Notes under the pieces: generated by a model
What the model saw: the letters and a program-made list of their open reading frames with translations, nothing else
The model's database searches: none
What the model was told of the DNA's origin: nothing
Translations under genes and position numbers: made by a program
From: Planctomycetota bacterium
GTDB lineage: Bacteria; Planctomycetota; Planctomycetia; Pirellulales; Pirellulaceae
Reading direction: 5' to 3'
Length of the DNA stretch: 18,482 nt
Assembly: GCA_024277285.1 (NCBI GenBank)
Contig: JAJRVM010000309.1
Coordinates: 1 to 18,482, forward strand
In this document: positions 1-6,457 of the stretch, piece after piece
How the letters are laid out: each line of letters opens with the position of its first letter
Numbering within the stretch: position 1 is the first letter of the stretch

Positions 1-112
1 AACCCAGGGCTGTGCTCGCTTTCGGCTTGCTGCGACCTGCGTTTCCCTAGCCCACGGCTTCCATTTGCTGAGGCATTGCAATTGCGTCGAGTCGGCTCAA
101 GACGCTGGTCCT

Positions 113-142
113 ATCCACGCCTGGGATGGAATCCCAGGCCAC
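113..142. repeat. Hairpin repeat, copy 1 of exact 30-bp direct repeat
   Basis: Bases 113-142 recur exactly at 289-318. Inside each copy is a perfect inverted repeat, GCCTGGGAT-GGA-ATCCCAGGC (119-127, 128-130, 131-139 here). Stem and flanks are both conserved, so this is a duplicated unit and not two chance hairpins. It resembles dispersed REP-like elements in form. No associated transposase is visible in the window. Confidence 0.8.
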
Positions 143-147
143 ATGTG

Positions 148-168
148 GCTCGGGAATCTTTCCCGAGC
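148..168. repeat. Perfect 9-bp hairpin, gaatctttccc family
   Basis: GCTCGGGAA (148-156), loop TCT, TTCCCGAGC (160-168) form a perfect stem. With the preceding ATGTG (144-148) it matches the reverse complement of the repeats at 4876-4900 and 5011-5035 at most positions, with several C/T or G/A differences. The three are probably members of one dispersed family. Confidence 0.7.
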
Positions 169-288
169 ATGGACGACGTTAATCGCTCCAGTCGACTTTC
201 TATTGCCGGTCGATAAAGAAGGGTCGCTTTGCGGGACGCGCTTGTTTGGGCGTTTTGGCGATCGCGCGCTTCTTGCAAATAGAGCCCG

Positions 289-318
289 ATCCACGCCTGG
301 GATGGAATCCCAGGCCAC
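289..318. repeat. Hairpin repeat, copy 2 of exact 30-bp direct repeat
   Basis: Identical to 113-142. The stem here is 295-303 with 307-315 and the loop is GGA. It lies 64 bases past the stop codon of the outer-membrane barrel gene, where it could act as a transcript-end or RNA-stabilising structure. Confidence 0.8.
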
Positions 319-381
319 GTGCGTTCGCCAGTGCTGATTGAGAGTTTGCTGAGCCGATCAAAGGGGGCTGCCGCGTCGCGG

Positions 382-2643
382 TTAATAATACGCGGTCACA
401 CCGCCCAAGAACATGTGTGCGCTGCCGCTCAAGTAGGCTAATTGTCGGTCCTCGTACTCCTCGTAGATATACCGCATGTACGCCGATATCCGTTCATTCG
501 CGTACCAGTCGACGCCGCCGCTATAGCGTGTCTTATCGACTGCAACCATCGAATAACTGGGCAAATCGGGCCAAGGCGCTAGCGGGTCGAACGCGTCGAG
601 TGTCCAGACGTATTGCAAGGCGGCGGTGAGCGTAATGGACTTTGACCATTGGTAACTATTCGTAAGATTCAAGACCTCAGCACGACCGCCGTAATTCCAC
701 TGTCGCCGATCCAAGGGGGCGGTCAGCGGGTCGTCACTGGGAAAGTAGATGTCCTGATCGATCCAGTTCGAATAGTAGCCATAGCCTGCGGAAATCGACC
801 AGGCCGGGCGGGGCGAATACCACAGCGTGAAGTTCATCGGGTAAGAATCTTCGACGAAGTTAGCGACGGTGGAGCGGTTCTCGCGGTTTTCAATGCCAAC
901 ACTCGCACTGGCGATCAAGTTGTCAGCTGCAACCCAGGTTCCTCCAAAACGGACCAGATCCTCGCGCTCGGGCAAATTGGTATTGGTTTCACCGGAATAC
1001 AAGTTCACGGCAAACAGTGGATTAGATATGGCGCGACCGTTGTAACGCACGAACGTATCGAAACGAGGGTGCCACTTCATTGTTGTGCCGGCGGAGTAGG
1101 AGATATAGGGGGTCTCGTCCTGGTCAATGATCGATGGAGGGCTTTGCACCGAGTACTGCGCATAACTTCGTCGCGTCATCCCGTATTCGCCACCAACGTT
1201 AAAAGTCAATCCATGTGCGAAGGCGCGGTTGAGGAACGGTCGCCAACGGAGGCTGGCGCCGGCCGCGGCACGCGTGTAATCGATTGGCTGCTTGAGACCG
1301 TAAGGGGGGATGATCGCGGTAGAAACCGTGACTGCATCTCCTTCTGGTGGCACCAAGAACGACGGCCACTGATTCGATTGTCGACCGGCGCGCGCGAAGG
1401 CGTTGATTGTCACTTTGCGGTAATAGGTGTTTGCCAATCGAACGTCGAACCCGTCAAAGGTACGGCGCGTGTCACGCACTTGGTTCAGCGTGTCACCGCG
1501 GTAGATTTGTGTATAGATACTGCTGTCCGCAGGCAGATTGAAACTCAGTCTGAGCCGATCTGTTTGTGAGATCGTATCGGGGACCACGGCGTATGGAAAG
1601 TCACCGACGTAATCATAGCCGTGGAAGTTGCCGTATGATCGCGTAACGATCCCATCGTTCTGATTGAAACTTCGCATCGGACGCGAGTATTGTATCTTCA
1701 CCGGCCCCACGTGCGTCTCGATGATGGGCTCGATGCTCGCCGTGGTCCAGTCGATCGTCTGACGCTGAGTCACGACATGGCAGGTCGTACAGTCGGTCCA
1801 GCCGGGAGCGCCATGCTGAGTCCCCATCGCCTGACGCTCACCCTGCTTGCGCCGCAGCCAGACATTCAAACGGTACTTGATGTCTTTTGAAAACTTGCCG
1901 CGGAAACTCGTCTTGAAATCTTGTATCCGGACCGCGTAGTCCTCGCCAATATTGAGGTCCTGGCTGACAATCTCCGCGCCACTGCTAGGAGGCGGTATAT
2001 TGGTCAGGGGATCGTGATCAAGTCGGTGAAGAAATCGCTGATATCGGACATCCGCTGTGTGTTTGGGTGTATAGAAATAGAGCCCTGCATTACTGCTTTC
2101 GTTGTCCAATCCGGTGCCGTACAGATCGAGTGTCTGGCGACCATCACTGCGCAATTGGTTGATATCCCAGAAGGGAGACGAGTCAAGATCTTGGTATTCG
2201 CCTACTTTGCTCACCGCGCCATCGCGCGCAACCTGCCACCAGCCAAAACGCACGGCTGAACGAAGAGGTGTTGGCAATGATATAGCATCAAAAGAGATAA
2301 ACTCAAAGGGCTCGCGTTCGCGCGGTGCATAGCCGTTGAGGTCGAAGAAAAACCTCTTCGCAGGGCGACGCTCCGTGCTGGACGGCCGGGGCGCTACAAA
2401 GGGCTCGGTCACGTTCGGCATGGCGACGGGAGCCGATCTCGCTCCCATCAAACGACCAAATAGCGAATCCGCCAGGTAGGGCTCACCTTGGACGCTTGCT
2501 GGTGAAGTCCCTGCGGGCGCGAACGTAATCCACTTGTCCGCCGCAGTTGCGCACTGGACGCTCCATGACAACGCCAACGTGAGTGCGCACAGCTTGGCGA
2601 CTGCAACCAGGGGCGTTTTTCGATTTCGGATGGTACGTTTCAT
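382..2643 (-). CDS. MtrB/PioB-like outer-membrane beta-barrel with one CxxCH motif
   Basis: Predicted outer-membrane barrel, probably the sheath that lets a multihaem cytochrome pass electrons across the outer membrane. The chosen ATG at 2643 gives 753 residues starting with a typical signal peptide (MKRTIRNRK, a hydrophobic stretch, then an ATA-ADK cleavage site). An in-frame GTG at 2697 would add 18 polar residues in front and has no good ribosome site. The mature protein is long, rich in Tyr, Trp and Arg, and shows alternating strand-like segments; it ends in the aromatic pair YY, as outer-membrane barrels often do. One haem-type motif, CTTCH, is at residues 285-289. The gene starts 64 bases after the stop of the 19-haem cytochrome gene, the pairing expected of porin-cytochrome conduits. 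Family assignment rests on architecture and context, so MtrB/PioB homology is probable and not proven. A general multihaem-associated porin is the alternative. Confidence 0.68.
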   Translation of the reverse strand: MKRTIRNRKTPLVAVAKLCALTLALSWSVQCATAADKWITFAPAGTSPASVQGEPYLADSLFGRLMGARSAPVAMPNVTEPFVAPRPSSTERRPAKRFFFDLNGYAPREREPFEFISFDAISLPTPLRSAVRFGWWQVARDGAVSKVGEYQDLDSSPFWDINQLRSDGRQTLDLYGTGLDNESSNAGLYFYTPKHTADVRYQRFLHRLDHDPLTNIPPPSSGAEIVSQDLNIGEDYAVRIQDFKTSFRGKFSKDIKYRLNVWLRRKQGERQAMGTQHGAPGWTDCTTCHVVTQRQTIDWTTASIEPIIETHVGPVKIQYSRPMRSFNQNDGIVTRSYGNFHGYDYVGDFPYAVVPDTISQTDRLRLSFNLPADSSIYTQIYRGDTLNQVRDTRRTFDGFDVRLANTYYRKVTINAFARAGRQSNQWPSFLVPPEGDAVTVSTAIIPPYGLKQPIDYTRAAAGASLRWRPFLNRAFAHGLTFNVGGEYGMTRRSYAQYSVQSPPSIIDQDETPYISYSAGTTMKWHPRFDTFVRYNGRAISNPLFAVNLYSGETNTNLPEREDLVRFGGTWVAADNLIASASVGIENRENRSTVANFVEDSYPMNFTLWYSPRPAWSISAGYGYYSNWIDQDIYFPSDDPLTAPLDRRQWNYGGRAEVLNLTNSYQWSKSITLTAALQYVWTLDAFDPLAPWPDLPSYSMVAVDKTRYSGGVDWYANERISAYMRYIYEEYEDRQLAYLSGSAHMFLGGVTAYY

Positions 2644-2707
2644 GGTCGTTTCAAGGAATTGACGCCGCTTCCCTGGCGTCAAGGTATCTGCGTTCACGCA
2701 GTTTCAA

Positions 2708-4624
2708 CTATCGGCGGAACCCATCGCCATGCTCGAAACCGGACGGGTTGTCACTCCCGTGGATTTGCGAATGGCATTGCGTACAGTCAGTGAACATCGC
2801 TTTGCGCGACGACGGGGTCGTCGGAATCGTTGGATCGCGTGGCCCGCCCCCCACGAGATTCGGTGTTCCGTTGACAAGGTGGCAGCGCGTGCATTGGGGC
2901 GAACCGTCGTGCGTCGCGTGGGCGGTGTGGCACCGCAGACAGAGAAACATCGGCGGCTGCAGCAACAAATTGTTGGCGACCGTGCCATGCACTTGATGGC
3001 AAATCGCACAGCTTTCGGTTACCGGTGCATGTTCCCAGACAAACGGTCCTTCTTTCTCGGCGTGGCATTGGAAGCACAATTGGTTGAGGGTTTCGGCTTT
3101 CAAGCTGCCATGGTTTTGACCGTGGCTATCATGACAATCGGAACAGACCATTCGGCCTTCCTGAATCGGATGATGGGAGGGCATCGATGCCATGCCGAAG
3201 ATTTTGGGATGGCATTTGTAACAAGTGGCCGGTTCATCGACCTCCATCGGGCGTCTGGTCGAGCGATTGAGCGACGTGTGGTTGATACCAATCACGCGCG
3301 GTACGCTCACGTCGGGATGTGGGTTGTGGCAGTCGGCACAGGCCACGCCCTCGCGACTGTGGAACGATGAATGCCATGCCATGGTTGGTGCGCCCGTATG
3401 GCAATCGAGACAGACGTCGGTCCGCGTCGCTGCAACGACCTTCCCGTGCGGGTCATGGCAAGTGTTACAGTTCAATCCATTCGCGCCCTGAATCTGGTGC
3501 GGTCCGGCAATCTCCTCAAGCTGTTGGGTGCCCGCGTGGCAACGATAACAAACGTTGGGCATGTCGACCGTCATCGCAGCCTCGTCGGCCGGATGAGGGT
3601 CGTGACAATCGGTGCAGCCAATACCAGCCAAGTCGTGTTGCGATCCATGCCATTGATCCATATGCGGGCCATCGTGACATTGCAAACAGAGGTCCTTGCG
3701 GGTCGCCCTCAAGATGCTACCGTGTGGATCGTGGCAGGTGGTGCAGTTGAAGTTTCCCGGGTGAACGGCCGCTCCTGGAGCGTTTTTGGCGTCGTCAACG
3801 GCGATTGGCGTGCCGATTTGGTGGGGATGACCGGGCTGTTCAAATCGCTTCATGTCGTCATGACAGCGATAGCAGGTGGTCGGAGATTTGGCGGCCAGAT
3901 TGCCCGAACTTGGTTGCCCTGGAGAGGTCAGCTGCAACATCCTCGCAACTGCCACATGGCTGCCGTCGCTGGCCCCGTCTGTCGCACCCAGAATCGTCGC
4001 TGGCGTTCCGGGCGGAATGTTGTAATGAGCCACGTGGCAATCGCTGCAAGCAATCTCCTTGTGGGCGTGTGCAGAGCTTCGCCACGTCATGCCGATCGGC
4101 TCCGGATCGGTTTGATGGCAGCGCAGGCAGATCTCCGAGCGTTCCGCCGGAGTGATTGCGCGGCCAGCAGCCGTCACTCCATCCATCGGCTTCAGGCTCA
4201 GGATCGAGGCTTGGCCCGATCCACGGCTCTCAATATGTCGGCTGGCCGGTCCGTGGCATTCTTCACATCCCTGTTTCTTGTGGATGTTGTTGCTGAATGC
4301 CGTGACATACGTCTCATGGCAAAGAACACACTGCGCATCAAGACCGGCCAACACCGCGTCAGCAATCAGCGGTAAGTCGACGTTTAATGCGGGACGGTTG
4401 GGAGGCTGCCATAATTGTTTGCCCACCGCCCAGTTATCGGGCAACGCGGTTTTCGGGCGCCACAAGAGCCCAGCGTCCGGCGCTACCTGGTCGAGGTCTG
4501 GAGGAAATAGGAGAGGCGAACCGGGGAAGTTGCAGGATGCAACCACCAACAGCATCGCCGTCAGAAGCAACAACCCATAAACCCACCTCCGGTGCGATGT
4601 CACCGTGAATCGACCGACGTGCAA
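2708..4624 (-). CDS. 19-haem c-type cytochrome lipoprotein, MtrA/DmsE-like C-terminus
   Basis: Secreted multihaem cytochrome of 638 residues. I chose TTG at 4624 because AAGGAGG (4639-4633) sits 8 bases upstream and the next residues form a lipoprotein signal (HRRWVYG, a hydrophobic stretch, lipobox VASC with Cys31). A frame open to 4876 would put about 84 extra residues ahead of the signal. Nineteen CxxCH motifs occur between residues 99 and 618. Many are followed by DPHG, DPHP or HG, and many spare His residues could be distal haem ligands. They form four groups of four plus three at the end. The C-terminal segment around TDCTQCHSQIHGSDNP resembles the DmsE/MtrA decahaem family. The barrel gene follows 64 bases downstream, so I infer an outer-membrane electron conduit. 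MtrA itself has ten haems, so this protein may reach further than a simple transmembrane wire. Cellular side and redox partner are unknown. Confidence 0.85.
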   Translation of the reverse strand: MHVGRFTVTSHRRWVYGLLLLTAMLLVVASCNFPGSPLLFPPDLDQVAPDAGLLWRPKTALPDNWAVGKQLWQPPNRPALNVDLPLIADAVLAGLDAQCVLCHETYVTAFSNNIHKKQGCEECHGPASRHIESRGSGQASILSLKPMDGVTAAGRAITPAERSEICLRCHQTDPEPIGMTWRSSAHAHKEIACSDCHVAHYNIPPGTPATILGATDGASDGSHVAVARMLQLTSPGQPSSGNLAAKSPTTCYRCHDDMKRFEQPGHPHQIGTPIAVDDAKNAPGAAVHPGNFNCTTCHDPHGSILRATRKDLCLQCHDGPHMDQWHGSQHDLAGIGCTDCHDPHPADEAAMTVDMPNVCYRCHAGTQQLEEIAGPHQIQGANGLNCNTCHDPHGKVVAATRTDVCLDCHTGAPTMAWHSSFHSREGVACADCHNPHPDVSVPRVIGINHTSLNRSTRRPMEVDEPATCYKCHPKIFGMASMPSHHPIQEGRMVCSDCHDSHGQNHGSLKAETLNQLCFQCHAEKEGPFVWEHAPVTESCAICHQVHGTVANNLLLQPPMFLCLRCHTAHATHDGSPQCTRCHLVNGTPNLVGGGPRDPTIPTTPSSRKAMFTDCTQCHSQIHGSDNPSGFEHGDGFRR

Positions 4625-4632
4625 CGGATTAC

Positions 4633-4639
4633 CCTCCTT
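4633..4639 (-). promoter_or_regulatory. Strong Shine-Dalgarno that sets a TTG start
   Basis: AAGGAGG on the minus strand, 8 bases before TTG at 4624. The GTG at 4603 is 29 bases away, too far to use it. This site decides the start of the 19-haem cytochrome. Confidence 0.75.
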
Positions 4640-4875
4640 GGCCAATCCCTCGATATGCTCTTCAGCGTAATTTCGCAAACGTGTGGCCGTTGTACCCCAA
4701 GAACGCCCGAGATGCCGTCCGTGGCACGTTTGGCGCGATCGACGCACGACTCCACAAATACCGATCGCGAACCGTAGCGATTTCCAGCTGACCAGGCAAG
4801 ACTTCTTTTTTTGCCCCCGTCTTGTGCCAGCTTTACTGCAATAGCAATGTCTTAGCAGATGGAAACCTGTCCACA

Positions 4876-4900
4876 CTTGGGAAAGATTCTCAAGCTACAT
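4876..4900 (-). repeat. 25-bp direct repeat, copy 1
   Basis: Exact match to 5011-5035. It contains CTTGGGAA-AGA-TTCTCAAG, an imperfect hairpin with one G-T position. Its reverse complement resembles the hairpin at 148-168. Confidence 0.75.
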
Positions 4901-4901
4901 A

Positions 4902-4927
4902 GTGTGGAACGCCGCTCCGCGGCGTTC
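4902..4927 (+). repeat. CTCCG-loop hairpin repeat
   Basis: GTGTGG, then AACGCCG (4908-4914), loop CTCCG, CGGCGTT (4920-4926); the pair 4907/4927 adds one base pair. Same leader and loop as the element at 4984-5008, but with a different, still fully paired stem. Confidence 0.7.
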
Positions 4928-4983
4928 GCACCGCCTGAAAACAGCCCAATTGTATTGCCGCCAAACGGGGCGAAACGGCCACC

Positions 4984-5008
4984 CACGGCACGGAGTGCCG
5001 TGCCACAC
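4984..5008 (-). repeat. CTCCG-loop hairpin repeat, inverted copy
   Basis: On the minus strand it reads GTGTGG, then CACGGCA-CTCCG-TGCCGTG. Stem arms are 4984-4990 and 4996-5002. It matches the repeats at the end of the DAHP synthase gene (15891-15915) with two differences over 25 bases. Confidence 0.75.
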
Positions 5009-5010
5009 TC

Positions 5011-5035
5011 CTTGGGAAAGATTCTCAAGCTACAT
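5011..5035 (-). repeat. 25-bp direct repeat, copy 2
   Basis: Exact copy of 4876-4900. It lies 9 bases past the stop codon of the SH3-LRR gene at 5044, on the side where a terminator would be. Confidence 0.75.
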
Positions 5036-5043
5036 GAATGGCT

Positions 5044-6378
5044 TTAGGAGCGAAACTGGCAGTGCGGCAACCGTTGGCGGATTGCCTTTCTGGTTTCAGC
5101 ACTCAGCTGCGTCGGCAGCCAGAGCAGGCGGAGGTGATCGAGCTGAGCAAGTGGCTCGATACACGCATCGGTAAGACGTTGGCACGATCGCAAGTCGAGC
5201 TCTACTAGCTGGGGTAGATTGCTCAACAACGCGATTTGAGGGTCGCGAATCCAGGCGCCAAGGGTCAGCTTGGCCAGTTTCTCGAAACCGCTGACCTGTT
5301 CCAGGCCGGTCCCCTGGATGTGAGTGCCGTCGAGATCGAGTCGTTCAAGGTTGGGTAACTGGGCGAGCGTTGCCAGACCACCATCGTCCACGCCGGGCGC
5401 CCAGAGTCGCAGCGCGTACAATCCCTTGACTTTGGTTAAGTGAAACAGGCCGGGGTTGCTGACATTCACGGCTTCGATGCTCAGCGAAATAATACGCAAT
5501 CCTTCCAAATTCCGCAGCGACCGGTCAGTAAACTGATCCCCCGTGATGGTCAAATGTCCAATGACCTGGCCAGCATCCAAATCGGCGAGGTCTTCTGGGA
5601 TCCGCGCGATTTGAATGCGTTCGGACAAGGCGGCGCTTTGCCAAGTGCCATTGTCGGCAGCGGTTTGCGGCGGAAATGCCGGCGCCTGGACGGGCGACCG
5701 CCGTCGCGGTGATTCAACCGTCGCGTTGTTCCCGGTTCGATGCGCCACGCCTTTCTCACCCTTAGCCTCACTCGCAAGTTGATCGAGTAGCGCTTGGCGA
5801 GCTCCGGGCGATTGCGTGACCTGTGGCGAACGACCCGATGTACCGGCGTCCGAAGATTTACGCGTCCCGGTACTGCCGGGCGAGTTCGTGCTTTGTTTTT
5901 CGTCGCGTTCGTCCGCCATAAGACGGGCAAACTTGTTCGCCAGCGATTCGACCGCGTCCGTGGCATTCGGCTTGGCCTCAGCGACTTTGGCACGCGGTGC
6001 GGGAACCACTACGCGAGCTGGGGAGGGCGCGCGCCGTTCGACTTGCCTCCGCGCATTGCTCACGCTTTTTTCCAAGTTGCGCTGATGGATCCATCCTTTG
6101 ATATGGTGGCCACGGACCAGGACATTGCCTCCCAGCCAATCCCCTTTGACCTCCAAGACGGTCAATTTGGTACCTTTGTTGAGCAGTGCCAGCGTTTGGA
6201 CGCCCTGTTTCAGTTCGGTACCATCCACCGTGGTGCGCGCGATCTCTCCCGGCGCGAAGCTGGCAGCGCCGCTGCGAGCTGACGGGTTATTGTCCTTGCT
6301 CGCATGCACCACCGCCAAGACGCTAACCGCCAAAATCAGCAACGTTGGGGCAACGATGATCGTGAACACGCGCTGCAT
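5044..6378 (-). CDS. Secreted SH3-like and leucine-rich-repeat protein (paralogue 2)
   Basis: Predicted exported protein of 444 residues with no specific name. ATG at 6378 is preferred over 6405: GGAG (6391-6388) lies 9 bases upstream and the product then begins with a clean signal peptide (MQRVFTIIVAP, hydrophobic, ending VVHA). A bacterial SH3-like domain follows at about 44-103 (start V-L-E-V-K-G-D-W-L-G-G, end K-G-W-I), then a basic low-complexity linker with the motif SLANKFARLMADERDEK at 144-160. A leucine-rich-repeat domain fills about 265-444 and ends in CQFRS. The upstream neighbour has the same layout and a closely similar LRR domain, so the two arose by tandem duplication. SH3-like and LRR domains usually bind peptidoglycan or proteins; a scaffold or wall-anchoring role near the cytochromes is only an inference. 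Confidence 0.85.
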   Translation of the reverse strand: MQRVFTIIVAPTLLILAVSVLAVVHASKDNNPSARSGAASFAPGEIARTTVDGTELKQGVQTLALLNKGTKLTVLEVKGDWLGGNVLVRGHHIKGWIHQRNLEKSVSNARRQVERRAPSPARVVVPAPRAKVAEAKPNATDAVESLANKFARLMADERDEKQSTNSPGSTGTRKSSDAGTSGRSPQVTQSPGARQALLDQLASEAKGEKGVAHRTGNNATVESPRRRSPVQAPAFPPQTAADNGTWQSAALSERIQIARIPEDLADLDAGQVIGHLTITGDQFTDRSLRNLEGLRIISLSIEAVNVSNPGLFHLTKVKGLYALRLWAPGVDDGGLATLAQLPNLERLDLDGTHIQGTGLEQVSGFEKLAKLTLGAWIRDPQIALLSNLPQLVELDLRSCQRLTDACIEPLAQLDHLRLLWLPTQLSAETRKAIRQRLPHCQFRS

Positions 6379-6457
6379 GGCCAATGTCTCCAGAACGAGA
6401 ATCAAACTCGATCACAGCCGCCCGGGTCCTTGAGTCTGCTACCGACTCGTTCCACGC

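Larger units (their letters stand above)
1..381. other. Intergenic region with hairpin repeats
   Basis: I see no convincing gene here. The two short overlapping reading frames, one per strand, are explained by the repeats and resemble nothing known. The stretch holds an exact 30-base direct repeat (113-142 and 289-318), each copy a hairpin, and a further perfect hairpin at 148-168. It lies downstream of the minus-strand barrel gene, so the hairpin at 289-318 could also end its transcript, although no T-run follows it on the minus strand. Confidence 0.6.
4625..5043. other. Gap upstream of 19-haem gene: leader plus nested repeats
   Basis: Bases 4625-4875 form the leader of the cytochrome gene. 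Its frame is open, but the translation lacks any signal or domain and lies before a good start site, so I treat it as untranslated. Bases 4876-5035 are a block of four repeats: a 25-bp direct repeat at each end and two CTCCG-loop hairpins inside in inverted orientation. I could not support any promoter. Confidence 0.6.

Noticed and set aside
649..1569. 306-codon plus-strand frame opposite the barrel gene
   Set aside because: No ribosome site, signal or domain. The minus frame has a signal peptide and barrel-like composition through its whole length.
3371..4375. 334-codon plus-strand frame opposite the 19-haem gene
   Set aside because: The opposite strand encodes 19 well-formed CxxCH motifs, a lipoprotein signal and a strong ribosome site. 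The plus frame has no recognisable features.
4625..4876. N-terminal extension of the 19-haem cytochrome
   Set aside because: It would bury the lipoprotein signal about 84 residues inside the protein. TTG 4624 has a perfect ribosome site.
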